DNA of 64,000 nt from JARBUG01 sp035628915 (GTDB lineage Bacteria > Bacillota > Sulfobacillia > Symbiobacteriales > Symbiobacteriaceae): contig DASPIW010000024.1 of NCBI GenBank assembly GCA_035628915.1, positions 1 to 64,000 on the forward strand. Direction: 5' to 3'. Of the stretch, positions 42,718 to 51,317 are shown one piece after another. A model generated the notes under the pieces. It did no database searches. It was not told the DNA's origin and saw nothing but the letters and a program-made list of their open reading frames with translations. The translations under genes and the position numbers were made by a program. How positions within the stretch are numbered: the first letter of the stretch is position 1; every line of letters begins with the position of its first letter.

Positions 42718-43734
42718 TTAGCAGATACGCGGGAGATTCTCGCCGGCCAGCATGTCGAGGCGCCGGGTACCGCCGAGGGCGGTGCGCAGGTACGCCTTGC
42801 CGGGGCCCCGGGTGGCCTGGACCTGGCCGATGACGCTGCCCGTGGCGCCGTGGCTTTGCATGGCGGTGAGGACGGCGTGCGCCTGGTCGGACTTGACCCA
42901 GACGATGACGCGGCCTTCGCAGGCCAGGTACAAGGGGTCGAGGCCGAGCATGTCGCAGGCGCCGGCGACGGCGGGGGCGACGGGGATTTGCTCTTCTTCC
43001 AGGAGCATGTCCAGACCGGACTGGGCGGCGATTTCGGCGACCGTTGTGGCCAGGCCGCCCCGGGTCGGATCCCGCATGACCGCCACGCCGGGCGCCGCTT
43101 CCAGCACCGTGGCAATGAAGGCACCCAGGGGGGTCGCGTCGCTGACGACCGGCGTCTCGAAGTTGAGTCCGGCCCGGGCCGACAGCACGGCCACGCCGTG
43201 CTCGCCGACGCCGCCGCTGACGATGATCGACATGCCTGGCGCCACCCGCCCGGGGCCGAGGTCCCGGTCCGGCGGCACGATGCCCACGCCGCTGGTGTTA
43301 ATGAAGCAGCCGTCAGCCTGTTCCCGGCCCACCACCTTGGTGTCGCCGGCGACGATCTGTACCTGCGCTTCCGCCGCGGTCTTCGCCATGGAAGCGACGA
43401 GCCGCCTGAGGTCGGCGACGGGGAAGCCTTCCTCCAAAATGAACCCGGCCGTCAGCCAGAGCGGGCGGGCGCCCGCCACGGCCAGATCGTTCACCGTGCC
43501 GCAGACGGCCAGGTGCCCCAGGTCGCCCCCGGGGAAGAAGACCGGGCTGACCACGAACGAGTCGGTGGTCATGGCGAGGCGGCCCCGGGCGGGCGCCGGC
43601 AGTTCGAGGAGGGCGCTGTCGCCGCCCTGCTCCAGGGCGGGGTTGGACAGGGCCAGCACGAACAGGTCAGCCACGAGGCGGTGCGTCGCCAGGCCGCCGT
43701 CGCCGTGAGCAAGCGTAATGCGCTCGTCGGTCAT
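42718..43734 (-). CDS. hypE: Hydrogenase maturation factor HypE
   Basis: The 338-residue AIR-synthase-like protein begins I-T-L-A-H-G-D-G-G and has V-A-G-D-T-K-V-V near residue 125. It ends in P-R-I-C, the C-terminal Cys that carries the thiocarboxamide turned into thiocyanate for the cyanide ligands. It works with HypF. ATG 43734 overlaps the stop of the hypD remnant (ATGA) and follows GGGGAG; the longer open frame upstream is not coding. Confidence 0.95.
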   Translation of the reverse strand: MTDERITLAHGDGGLATHRLVADLFVLALSNPALEQGGDSALLELPAPARGRLAMTTDSFVVSPVFFPGGDLGHLAVCGTVNDLAVAGARPLWLTAGFILEEGFPVADLRRLVASMAKTAAEAQVQIVAGDTKVVGREQADGCFINTSGVGIVPPDRDLGPGRVAPGMSIIVSGGVGEHGVAVLSARAGLNFETPVVSDATPLGAFIATVLEAAPGVAVMRDPTRGGLATTVAEIAAQSGLDMLLEEEQIPVAPAVAGACDMLGLDPLYLACEGRVIVWVKSDQAHAVLTAMQSHGATGSVIGQVQATRGPGKAYLRTALGGTRRLDMLAGENLPRIC

Positions 43735-44018
43735 GGGCTCCCCTCCCCGTAGCGATGATAGGCGGCGCAGGCGCCTTCCCCGGAGACCATGCATGGCCCC
43801 AGGGGATGCTCAGGTCTGCAGGCGGTCGCAAATAGCTTGCAGGTGTTCGGCTTGATCTCCCCCCGCAGCACCTCGCCGCCCTCCGCCCTGCGGGAGGCGA
43901 GGCTGGCGGTCGAGCCGGGCACCCGGATCAGGTTGCCGCACGTCGCAGTACGCCAGCATCCGGTCAATCTCCGCTCCACCAGCCGACGAGCAGCTTCTGC
44001 GCTGCGCGTGTCACTCAT
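43731..44018 (-). pseudogene. hypD: hypD remnant: only the C-terminal Fe-S lobe remains
   Basis: The 95-codon frame has about 45 non-diagnostic residues, then G-E-V-L-R-G-E-I-K-P-N-T-C-K-L-F-A-T-A-C, P-L-G-P-C-M-V-S and G-A-C-A-A-Y, the C-terminal Cys-rich end of HypD. Normal HypD is about 350-380 residues; its two Rossmann-like domains with the C-G-T-H-T and G-P-G-C-P-V-C motifs are missing. Start and stop overlap hypC and hypE, so gene order is preserved but roughly 270 codons are lost. Without HypD the Fe(CN)2CO unit cannot be assembled, unless another copy exists elsewhere. Confidence 0.75.
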
Positions 44019-44160
44019 CGCCGAGCGCCTCCCGTATCAGTGCCAGTGTCTCCTCCGCCTCAGCCTCGTCCAGGACCCGCAGGGCGATGCCGGCATGCAC
44101 CAGCACGTACTGCCCGCGCCCTTCAACAAACGCAACCCGGGCCGGAATGGCTAAACACAT
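44011..44160 (-). CDS. hypC: HypC-like chaperone lacking its central segment
   Basis: The 49-residue frame begins M-C-L-A-I-P-A-R-V, the essential HypC start with Cys2, and ends with Q-Y-V-L-V-H-A-G-I-A-L-R-V-L-D-E, the usual C-terminal helix. Usual HypC is 70-90 residues; the middle beta strands (normally ...V-D-F-G-G-V-x-R...) are absent, so about 25 codons are lost in frame. It overlaps hypF by ten bases and hypD by eight. It may fold poorly, so it could be a dead or minimal HypC. Confidence 0.7.
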   Translation of the reverse strand: MCLAIPARVAFVEGRGQYVLVHAGIALRVLDEAEAEETLALIREALGDE

Positions 44161-46424
44161 CCGGACTGCCACCTCCTGCGGGCCACCACTGCCTGGCCCA
44201 ACGCGATGCCGCCGTCGCCGGGCGGCACACGCTGATGCCGGTACACAGCAAACCCTTCGCTCACAAGGCGCTGCGAGATCTCCCGCAGCAGCAGGGCGCT
44301 CTGGAACGTGCCGCCGCTCAGGCAGACGGTGCGCAGGCCGGTCTGCTCGCGCGCCCGGCGGGCGCCGAGCACAGCCATCTCCACGACCGTGGCCAGAAAG
44401 CGCCCGGCCAGCGCCCGGGGGTCCAGCCCGCTGACGGCGTCCTGCAGCAAGGGCCACAGGAACGGCGCCACGGTGAGCTCGCCACTGTCGGTGATCGACA
44501 CGGGATAGGCAGGCCCCGGCACCGCCCAGGCGCCCAATTCGATGGCCGCCTGGCCTTCGTATGTCTGCCGCCGGCAAATGCCAAGCAGTGCCGAAACGGC
44601 GTCGAACAGCCGCCCGGCGGAGCCGACCTGCGGACAGTTGAAGCGGCTGCGCATCAGGCCTTGGGCGGTCTCCAACTGCCGCAGCCCTTCGCGGTCCAGG
44701 AGCGGCGCCATGCGCATCAGCCCGACATCGCCCAGGTGGGCGCCGACCAGCCCCGCCGCTGCCTGGACCGGATGGCGAATGGCCGCCTCGCTGCCGGGCA
44801 GAAGGCTATAGGCCAGGTGAGCGATCCGCTCGAAACCGGCAAAGTCGCCGGCGAGCACTTCAAACCCCCAAATGGCGCCGTCCGTACCGTAGCCGGTACC
44901 ATCCAGCACGAACCCGATGGCCCGGTCTTCCAGGCGGTTCTCAGCCATGCACGCAGCGAGATGCGCGTGATGGTGCTGCACCTGCACGTGCGCCTCAGCC
45001 GCCCGCTCCCGGGCGACGGCGCCCGAATGGTAGCCCGGGTGCATGTCGTACCCGATCAGCACCGGCTCGATGCCCGTCAGCCGGACCAGATGATCCAGCG
45101 CCCGGCGCCAGTTCGCCCGGGCCTCTTCCGTCTCCATGTCGCCCAGGTGCTGGCTGAAAACGGCCTTGTCGCCCTTGAGCAGGCAGAAGGCGTTCTTCAT
45201 GTCCCCGCCGATGCCCAGCACGGCGGGCGCACCGGGCTCGGGCGCTATCCAGACGGGCGCCGGCACGTAGCCGCGCGACCTGCGGAGAAAGAACGGGGCG
45301 CCGCCGCTGATGGCCATCACAGAATCGTCGCAGGGCGTGTGGATGGGCCGGTTGTGGATGAGGAACGCATCTGCAATATCGCCCAGCCGCGCCAGGGCAT
45401 CATCTTCATCAATAGAGAGCGGCAGGCCGCTGGGGTTGCCGCTGGTCATCACCAGCACGTCGGGCCCCGCCGCCATCAACAGGAGATGCAGGGGCGTATA
45501 CGGAAGCATCACACCGATCTGGTCGAGGCCGGGCGCCACTTCAGGCGCCAGGGGGGCGCCCTGACGCATCTCCAGCAGCACGATGGGCGCCGCCGGCGAT
45601 TGCAGGAGCTGCTCTTCCTCGGGGGTGATCTGGCAGATGCGGCGGACCGTTTCAAGGTCGCGGGCCATCATGGCGAGGGGCCGGTGGGGCCGCCGCTTGC
45701 GCTCCCGCAGTGCCGCGACGGCCGCGGAATTGGCCGCATCGCAGGCCAGATGGAAGCCGCCCAGCCCCTTGACGGCCACGATCAGTCCCCAGCGTAGCAG
45801 TTGACCCGCCTGAGCCACGGCATCGCCGGGGCCGGGAATCTCCTTGCCCGCCCGGTCCACCAGCCTTGCCGCCGGCCCGCAAACGGGGCAGGCGTTGGGC
45901 TGGGCGTGGAACCGGCGGTCCAGCGGATCGTGGTACTCCTGCCCGCAGGCCGGACACATGGGGAAGCCCGCCATAGTGGTCTGGGGCCGGTCGTAGGGAA
46001 TATCGCGAACGATGGTGAACCGGGGGCCGCAGTTGGTGCAGTTGGTGAATGGATAGCGGTACCGGCGGTCGGACGGATCGAGCACTTCCCGGCGGCAGTC
46101 CGCGCAGAGCGCACTGTCGGCGGGCACGTTGGCCGTCCGGCTGTCGCCGCTTTTGGATTGGATGATGGAGAACCCGGGCTGGAAGGTCGCGGGCAGGTCC
46201 GCGATCCGGACTGAGGCGATGACCGCCAGCGGCGGCGGGTTCCCGGTCAGCGCTGCCTGGAAGGCATCTACCTTGCAGGCGGGCCCTTCAACTTGAACCG
46301 TAACGCCCCGCTCCGAGTTGAGTACCCAGCCGGAGAGACCGTGTTCGGCGGCCAGCCGGTAGACGAACGGGCGGAAACCAACGCCCTGGACCGTCCCGCC
46401 GATCTGATACTCCCGGCGGATCAA
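44151..46424 (-). CDS. hypF: Carbamoyltransferase HypF
   Basis: The 757-residue protein has an N-terminal acylphosphatase domain (G-T-V-Q-G-V-G-F-R-P-F-V-Y-R near residue 10) and zinc-finger pairs C-A-D-C...C-T-N-C and C-P-A-C...C-P-V-C (residues 105-180). The YrdC-like domain and the Kae1-like domain (H-H-A-H-L-A near residue 485) follow. It uses carbamoyl phosphate to carbamoylate HypE. TTG at 46422-46424, overlapping the hypB stop, gives the usual M-I-R-R-E start; an ATG 51 bases earlier lies inside hypB. Full length, no break. Confidence 0.93.
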   Translation of the reverse strand: MIRREYQIGGTVQGVGFRPFVYRLAAEHGLSGWVLNSERGVTVQVEGPACKVDAFQAALTGNPPPLAVIASVRIADLPATFQPGFSIIQSKSGDSRTANVPADSALCADCRREVLDPSDRRYRYPFTNCTNCGPRFTIVRDIPYDRPQTTMAGFPMCPACGQEYHDPLDRRFHAQPNACPVCGPAARLVDRAGKEIPGPGDAVAQAGQLLRWGLIVAVKGLGGFHLACDAANSAAVAALRERKRRPHRPLAMMARDLETVRRICQITPEEEQLLQSPAAPIVLLEMRQGAPLAPEVAPGLDQIGVMLPYTPLHLLLMAAGPDVLVMTSGNPSGLPLSIDEDDALARLGDIADAFLIHNRPIHTPCDDSVMAISGGAPFFLRRSRGYVPAPVWIAPEPGAPAVLGIGGDMKNAFCLLKGDKAVFSQHLGDMETEEARANWRRALDHLVRLTGIEPVLIGYDMHPGYHSGAVARERAAEAHVQVQHHHAHLAACMAENRLEDRAIGFVLDGTGYGTDGAIWGFEVLAGDFAGFERIAHLAYSLLPGSEAAIRHPVQAAAGLVGAHLGDVGLMRMAPLLDREGLRQLETAQGLMRSRFNCPQVGSAGRLFDAVSALLGICRRQTYEGQAAIELGAWAVPGPAYPVSITDSGELTVAPFLWPLLQDAVSGLDPRALAGRFLATVVEMAVLGARRAREQTGLRTVCLSGGTFQSALLLREISQRLVSEGFAVYRHQRVPPGDGGIALGQAVVARRRWQSGCV

Positions 46425-47086
46425 CTGTCGGCCTTCATCCGGGCTGTCAAGCGGCCTGCCAGCCACTTGCACCATGCCTCCACCCCCTCGCCGGTGCGCG
46501 CGGATAAGGCAAAGACCGGCGCATCCGGGTTAAAGCGGCGAATGGTCGCCGTCACTTCGTCAAGGTTGACGTCGGTCGCGGCCAGCATGTCGATTTTGTT
46601 GATGATGACCGCACCGGCCCGCTGGAAGGCGACCGGATACTTTTCCGGCTTATCGGCGCCCTCGGTTACGGAGAGCACCGCCACACTGAAATGCTCGCCC
46701 AGGTCGTATTGCGAGGGACAGAGCAGGTTGCCGACGTTTTCGATCAATAAGAGTTCGATCTCGTTGAGGTCGAGGTCATCGGCGGCCTGGGTGACCATCG
46801 CCGCCTCCAGGTGGCAGCCGCCGCGGGTGTTGATCTGGACCACGGGCACGCCCAGGCGCCCGATGCGCTCGGCGTCGCGGGTGGTGTAGGGGTCGCCTTC
46901 GATGCAGCCCAGCCGGTGCTCCCCGGCCAGGTGGCGCACGGTCTGTTCAAGCACCGTGGTCTTGCCGGACCCTGGCGAGCCGATGAAGTTGACGGCGAGG
47001 ACGCCCTCGGCGTCGAAGCGGGCGCGGTTCGCGCGGGCTACGGAATCGTTGGCCTTCAGGATGTTCTGGACGACTTTCACTTCCAT
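46421..47086 (-). CDS. hypB: Hydrogenase nickel-insertion GTPase HypB
   Basis: The 221-residue protein contains the P-loop G-S-P-G-S-G-K-T-T (residues 36-44), the metal-binding C-H-L-E near residue 92, and the switch-region E-N-V-G-N-L-L-C-P. The N-terminus lacks a His-rich storage stretch. It works with HypA to insert nickel into both large subunits. Its stop overlaps the hypF TTG. Length is typical. Confidence 0.95.
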   Translation of the reverse strand: MEVKVVQNILKANDSVARANRARFDAEGVLAVNFIGSPGSGKTTVLEQTVRHLAGEHRLGCIEGDPYTTRDAERIGRLGVPVVQINTRGGCHLEAAMVTQAADDLDLNEIELLLIENVGNLLCPSQYDLGEHFSVAVLSVTEGADKPEKYPVAFQRAGAVIINKIDMLAATDVNLDEVTATIRRFNPDAPVFALSARTGEGVEAWCKWLAGRLTARMKADS

Positions 47087-47092
47087 GCGCTT

Positions 47093-47437
47093 TCAGTCCC
47101 CCTCGTATGAATCAACCGCCAGTTCGGTGCCGGTGATGAGCCGGGCGCCTGAGCCGCAAGCGGGACAGATCAGTCCGGTCACTTCGGCGGGGAACTGCTC
47201 CCCGCAGGATTTGCACTCGCCCATGGCGGGCTTTGTCACGATGATGAGCTGCGACCCGGCGAAGAGGTCGCCCGCTTCGGCGGCGAGCATGTCGTAGCAG
47301 TTGGTCAGCACTTCGGGAATGATGGCCGACCAGGCGCCGACGACGGCCGTCACCCGGTGAATCCGGCGGATGCCTTCCTGGGCAGCGCTTTCGGACACGA
47401 CGTCCATGAGGGATTGGGCCAGGCTCAGTTCATGCAT
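47093..47437 (-). CDS. hypA: Nickel chaperone HypA
   Basis: The 114-residue protein starts M-H-E-L-S-L-A, with the nickel ligand His2, and has the zinc motif C-K-S-C...C-P-A-C (residues 75-94). It delivers nickel to the hydrogenase large subunits together with HypB. It overlaps the upstream protease gene by 13 bases and lies six bases before hypB. Confidence 0.95.
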   Translation of the reverse strand: MHELSLAQSLMDVVSESAAQEGIRRIHRVTAVVGAWSAIIPEVLTNCYDMLAAEAGDLFAGSQLIIVTKPAMGECKSCGEQFPAEVTGLICPACGSGARLITGTELAVDSYEGD

Positions 47438-47916
47438 GGGCTCGCCACCTCGTCGCAGAGTTGTCGGGCGAGGAGCAGTATCTGCTCGACGGCGGGCCGG
47501 ATGGCGTCCGCCACCGGTGTGGTGGGGATTTCGCCCACGGTGGTGATGTCGGAGGCTTCGATGGCCAGCAGTTCGATGCGCGTAGGCAACCGCAGGTTGA
47601 GGCTGCGCCCGACTGAGAGGGCGGTGCCGAGGCCGGCGCCGTGGGCGCGGGTAGATAAGCCGGTGGGGAGGGCGTCGGTGTCGACCAGGTAGATGTCGCC
47701 GGGCTCGGTGAGGCCGGTGATCGCGGCGTCGACGATGAGGACGGCCTTGTAGTCGAGTATGTACTGCAGAAGGTCGAAGCCCCCCACCTCGGCTTCGATG
47801 AAGTCGACGCCGTCGCCGGGGAACCGGGCTTTGGCCAGGCGCACGGCGTAGATGCCGGCCCCGTCATCGGTGAAGATGGGGTTGCCGATGCCGAGGACCA
47901 GTACGGGGTTTTTCGT
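47425..47916 (-). CDS. Hydrogenase maturation protease with apparent ACG start
   Basis: The 163-residue protein reads N-P-V-L-V-L-G-I-G-N-P-I-F-T-D-D-G-A-G near its start and L-I-V-D-A-A-I-T-G-L-T-E-P-G-D near residue 60, the HyaD/HupD-type endopeptidase pattern. No ATG, GTG or TTG occurs in frame before that motif. GGGGGAAG lies about seven bases before ACG at 47914-47916, so ACG is taken as the start (an original ATG may have mutated). It probably cleaves the 26-residue tail of the MvhA-like subunit just upstream. Confidence 0.75.
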   Translation of the reverse strand, partial: TKNPVLVLGIGNPIFTDDGAGIYAVRLAKARFPGDGVDFIEAEVGGFDLLQYILDYKAVLIVDAAITGLTEPGDIYLVDTDALPTGLSTRAHGAGLGTALSVGRSLNLRLPTRIELLAIEASDITTVGEIPTTPVADAIRPAVEQILLLARQLCDEVASPCMN

Positions 47917-48024
47917 GCGTTCTTCCCCCTTTGTTTCCGTCGGGATGTCGGGTCTTCGCTTATGGGGCAGCCCTGGAGTCCGTGCCGGTCGGTCAGGGCC
48001 AGCCTTCGGGCCGCCGAGTCTCCG

Positions 48025-48148
48025 CTAAGGGGCAGTAAGTCCTTCGGTCGGGTCCGCCGGTCGTCGCAACCGGCATTGGGTAATGGACCTGAGGGACGCA
48101 CCGCCGACGCCCGGCTCACATATGGTAGCGGGACTAACTGCCCCTAAG
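48025..48148. repeat. Inverted-repeat element between mvhA and the protease gene
   Basis: CTAAGGGGCAGTAAGTCC (48025-48042) and GGACTAACTGCCCCTAAG (48131-48148) are inverted with one mismatch, 88 bp apart. The inside contains another small stem (CCGGTCGTCGCAACCGG). It could be a MITE-like insertion or a structured leader of the maturation operon. Confidence 0.65.
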
Positions 48149-48413
48149 CGTCGACATCGAAGGTCCCGCCGGCTGGACCGCCTGCTTGATGGGGGCCCGG
48201 TCCACGCGAGGCGCACATTCCTACTTCGCTTTGCACGCCCGGGTAGTAACGCTCGGAAAGGCGGAAGGGCCCCAGGACGAATCCCTGCGCCGCGTCGGCG
48301 CCCCGCTGCCGGGCGAGGTGCTTCCCTTCTCAACAGCAATCTGGGGGGTATGCGGAGGCCCGACGCTGCGGGCAGGGGTCGGGATGCTCCGGCCCCTGAC
48401 CGCATGGCCCACG
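48149..48413. other. Spacer between mvhA and the maturation genes
   Basis: No coding frame is supported. GC-rich self-complementary patches near 48350-48400 on the minus strand could form a terminator for the mvhA transcript, but no T-run is seen. Confidence 0.4.
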
Positions 48414-49874
48414 TTAGGCCCGCACCACACGGGCGAGCTCATCACCGGCCAGGTTGCGCACCCGGAGGGCCAGCGGCATCTCGCCCGGGAGCGCGTGGGT
48501 GGCGCAGCCGAAGCAGGGATCGTAGGCCCGCATTGCCATTTCGATGCGGTTCATCACCCCCTGGTCCACGTTCCCGCCATGTATCAGCCCCCGGGCGGCC
48601 CGGGCCACCGACGCCCCGATGGCGCCATAGTTGCCCGTCGTCGCGACGATGATATTCAGCCCCGTCACCAGGCCCTTCTTATCCGTTCGGTAATGGTGGA
48701 ACAGCGTGCCCCGGGGCGCCTCGACCACCCCGACGCCATCCCCGATGATCGTCGTGGGCAGCCGGCGAATCTCCGTCCCTGTAATCTCCGGATCACGGCT
48801 TAGCTCCACCATCCGCTCGGCCGCGTAAAGCAGTTCGATCAGCCTGGCCCAATGGAAAGCCAGCGTGGCCGTCACCGGCTTGCCCAACGTCTTGACGTAC
48901 TCCTCGTACTCCGCCTGGGCCAGGGGCGTCGCAAACCCGGTGGCGACGTTCAGCCGCGCCAGCGGGCCGACCCGGTAAATGCCGCTCTCCGGACCGTCCA
49001 CCACGCCCTGCCAGCCCACCTTCTTGAGAATGGGGAACTTCAGGTAGGTCCAGGGCTCCACCCGCTCCTCAAGATGCGCTGCATACTCCTTGCCCGCAAA
49101 CTCCAGGAGCTGGGCCCCGTTCGGATGCGTCACCCGCACCTTCCCGTCGTAGAACGCCACCCGCCCCTGATCATCCACCAGGCCCATATCGTACGTACTC
49201 AGCTGGTAGGGCTCGCTCTTGATCACTTCCAGATAGTACGGGTTGCCCAGGACTAAATCTTTGAACAACTTCAGGCTAAACTGCGCAAACCCGACCGTCG
49301 ATAGCGCCTTCGTCTCGATTTCCACCCGTTCTTCCGCGCTCAGCCCCTTGGACATTCCGCCGGGGACCCCGCAGACCGGGTGGGTCGCCTTTCCACCCAG
49401 CACCGCCTGCACTTCCTGAGCCATGGCGCGGTGCTTGATCGCCTCGCCCACCACCGCCGCGCCCAGTTTGGCTGTGACGCCCAGGATGTTCCGTTCAGAC
49501 GGGTCGGCGTCGGGGCCCATCACGAAGTCGGGCGCCCCCGCCATTGCGTAGAAATGGGCGATGTGCGAGTGGACGAAGTGCGCCATGTAGAACAGTTCAC
49601 GCAGTCTCTTGCCCGTGGGCGGCGGCGTCACGCCGTAAACGGCATCCACCGCTTTGGCCGAGGCCGTATGATGCGCCCCGGGGCAGACGCCGCAGATCCG
49701 GGGCACGATCCGGGGCAGTTCCTCAACCGGGCGCCCTTCGCAGAACTTCTCAAAGCCTCGCAGCTCAGGCACCTGGAAGTAGGCGCCTGCCACCTCGCCG
49801 GCATCATCTACGAAGATCTCGACTTTGCCGTGTCCTTCGACCCTGGTCACCGGATCGATTGTGATTTTTTTCAC
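48414..49874 (-). CDS. mvhA: MvhA-type [NiFe]-hydrogenase large subunit (group 3c)
   Basis: The 486-residue protein has R-I-C-G-V-C-P-G-A-H-H near residue 59 and D-P-C-F-G-C-A-T-H near residue 455, so all four nickel-ligating Cys are present. A 26-residue tail follows the His and should be removed by a maturation protease. The sequence is of the F420-nonreducing (methyl-viologen-reducing) type. Start and MvhG stop overlap (ATGA). It gives H2 oxidation to the Hdr complex. Confidence 0.92.
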   Translation of the reverse strand: MKKITIDPVTRVEGHGKVEIFVDDAGEVAGAYFQVPELRGFEKFCEGRPVEELPRIVPRICGVCPGAHHTASAKAVDAVYGVTPPPTGKRLRELFYMAHFVHSHIAHFYAMAGAPDFVMGPDADPSERNILGVTAKLGAAVVGEAIKHRAMAQEVQAVLGGKATHPVCGVPGGMSKGLSAEERVEIETKALSTVGFAQFSLKLFKDLVLGNPYYLEVIKSEPYQLSTYDMGLVDDQGRVAFYDGKVRVTHPNGAQLLEFAGKEYAAHLEERVEPWTYLKFPILKKVGWQGVVDGPESGIYRVGPLARLNVATGFATPLAQAEYEEYVKTLGKPVTATLAFHWARLIELLYAAERMVELSRDPEITGTEIRRLPTTIIGDGVGVVEAPRGTLFHHYRTDKKGLVTGLNIIVATTGNYGAIGASVARAARGLIHGGNVDQGVMNRIEMAMRAYDPCFGCATHALPGEMPLALRVRNLAGDELARVVRA

Positions 49875-50857
49875 AGATGATTCACCTCCGCCACGGTAAT
49901 TCGCTGCTTTGCCTTCCGCTTGAGCAGCGAAGCGGGCAGGCTGAACCGGTAGGCATACCCGACTGGGTCATCCACCTGGCCCAGAATGTCGGCAACCTCC
50001 TGCGGGTCGTTCGCATCGATGATCGTCGCCAGGGCGGAGAGGAACCGAGCGCCCTGATCCGCCACGTCTTCCGGCGCCCCGAAGCAGCCCCGGCACGGCA
50101 TGTTCGCCTTCAGGCACCGCCCGCCGCAGCCGTCGCGGGTAACGGAGCCCAGGCAGATGAAGCCCTGCTCCAGCATGCAGCGCTCCGGCTCGGGGATCGC
50201 CGTGGCAATCCGCTTGAACGCCTTGACTTTCTTCTCTTCCTTCACCCGCCGGCACTCGGCGCAGACCGTCTTGTGGCCGGCCCCGATCACCGCTCCACGC
50301 TCTGGCAGCTTGCCCGTGGCGATGGCGTTGACGGCGCCCAACACCATCTGCGGGGTGGGCGGACATCCCGGGACGTAGTAATCGACGTCGATCACCTCGG
50401 CCAGGGGGCGGACGCTATTGTGGAAGACGGGAAGCTCCAGCACACCCTCTCGCACCTGCGTGCCGGCCTGCGGACGGATTCCTGCCGGATTGACGGCGAG
50501 GTCGGAGTAGACCCGCTGAAAAATCTCGTCGCGGTTGCTCAGGTTGGCGAGGCCCGGAATGCCGCCGAGGTGGGCGCAGGAGCCGAAGGCCACCACGGTC
50601 TTGGACTTCTGCCGCAGCAGGCGGGCCAGGTGCAGGTTATCTTCGTTGCGAATCGCACCGTTGACAAAAGCAACGTCTATGGACCCATCGGGCAGGGCCT
50701 GAATGTCGGCATACTTGCCGTCCACGGCGACCGGCCACAGCAGGATTTCGGCGATGGCGCCCACTTCAAGAATGTGCTCGTTGATATCGAGCACGGCGAT
50801 CTCGCAACCGCCGCAGGCGGCGCCCCAGTAGAAGGCGAGCTTCAGCTTATCAGGCAT
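49871..50857 (-). CDS. mvhG: MvhG-type hydrogenase small subunit
   Basis: The 328-residue protein starts L-A-F-Y-W-G-A-A-C-G-G-C-E (proximal cluster) and has F-G-S-C-A-H-L-G-G-I-P, V-P-G-C-P-P-T-P, C-A-E-C-R and a C-terminal C...C-G-G-R-C...C-R-G-C-F set for further clusters. ATG at 50855-50857 lies nine bases after GGGAGG and overlaps the MvhD stop by eight bases. It passes electrons from MvhA to MvhD. Confidence 0.92.
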   Translation of the reverse strand: MPDKLKLAFYWGAACGGCEIAVLDINEHILEVGAIAEILLWPVAVDGKYADIQALPDGSIDVAFVNGAIRNEDNLHLARLLRQKSKTVVAFGSCAHLGGIPGLANLSNRDEIFQRVYSDLAVNPAGIRPQAGTQVREGVLELPVFHNSVRPLAEVIDVDYYVPGCPPTPQMVLGAVNAIATGKLPERGAVIGAGHKTVCAECRRVKEEKKVKAFKRIATAIPEPERCMLEQGFICLGSVTRDGCGGRCLKANMPCRGCFGAPEDVADQGARFLSALATIIDANDPQEVADILGQVDDPVGYAYRFSLPASLLKRKAKQRITVAEVNHL

Positions 50858-51317
50858 GCTCAACACCTCCCACATACAGTTCCGGGTCGAGCTGCTTCAA
50901 CCGCTCCCGGACGGTGCCCATAGGGCCCAGGGCCCGGATCGTCTCCGTGAACTCCCTGGCCACCTGGGCCACTTTCGGGGCCTCGGCGCCGGAGATCCAC
51001 TCCAGCCGCAGCCGCTCCGGCTCAATGCCGAACTGGGCCAGCACGGGCCCCAGCAGCATGATCCGGCGCAGGGCTTTGTAGTTGCCTTCGGTATAGTGGC
51101 ACTGACCGGGATGGCACCCGCCGATCAGCACGCCGTCGGCGCCTTCGGCGAACGCCTTGAAGACGAAGGTCGGATCGATGCGGCCCGAGCACATGACCCG
51201 GATGACCCGCAGGTTGGCCGGATACTGGAGCCGGGCGATGCCGGCGGTATCCGCCGCGGTGTAGGTGCACCAGTTGCAGAAGAAGCCGCAGATGACGGGC
51301 TCAAATTCCGTAGTCAC
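50850..51317 (-). CDS. mvhD: MvhD-type iron-sulfur linker subunit
   Basis: The 155-residue protein has C-G-F-F-C-N-W-C-T-Y (residues 10-19) and G-C-H-P-G-Q-C-H-Y near residue 68, the Cys set of the MvhD [2Fe-2S] protein that joins Mvh hydrogenase to HdrA. It overlaps both neighbours (ATGA with HdrA). Its presence makes a physical MvhAGD-HdrABC complex likely. Confidence 0.92.
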   Translation of the reverse strand: MTTEFEPVICGFFCNWCTYTAADTAGIARLQYPANLRVIRVMCSGRIDPTFVFKAFAEGADGVLIGGCHPGQCHYTEGNYKALRRIMLLGPVLAQFGIEPERLRLEWISGAEAPKVAQVAREFTETIRALGPMGTVRERLKQLDPELYVGGVEHA

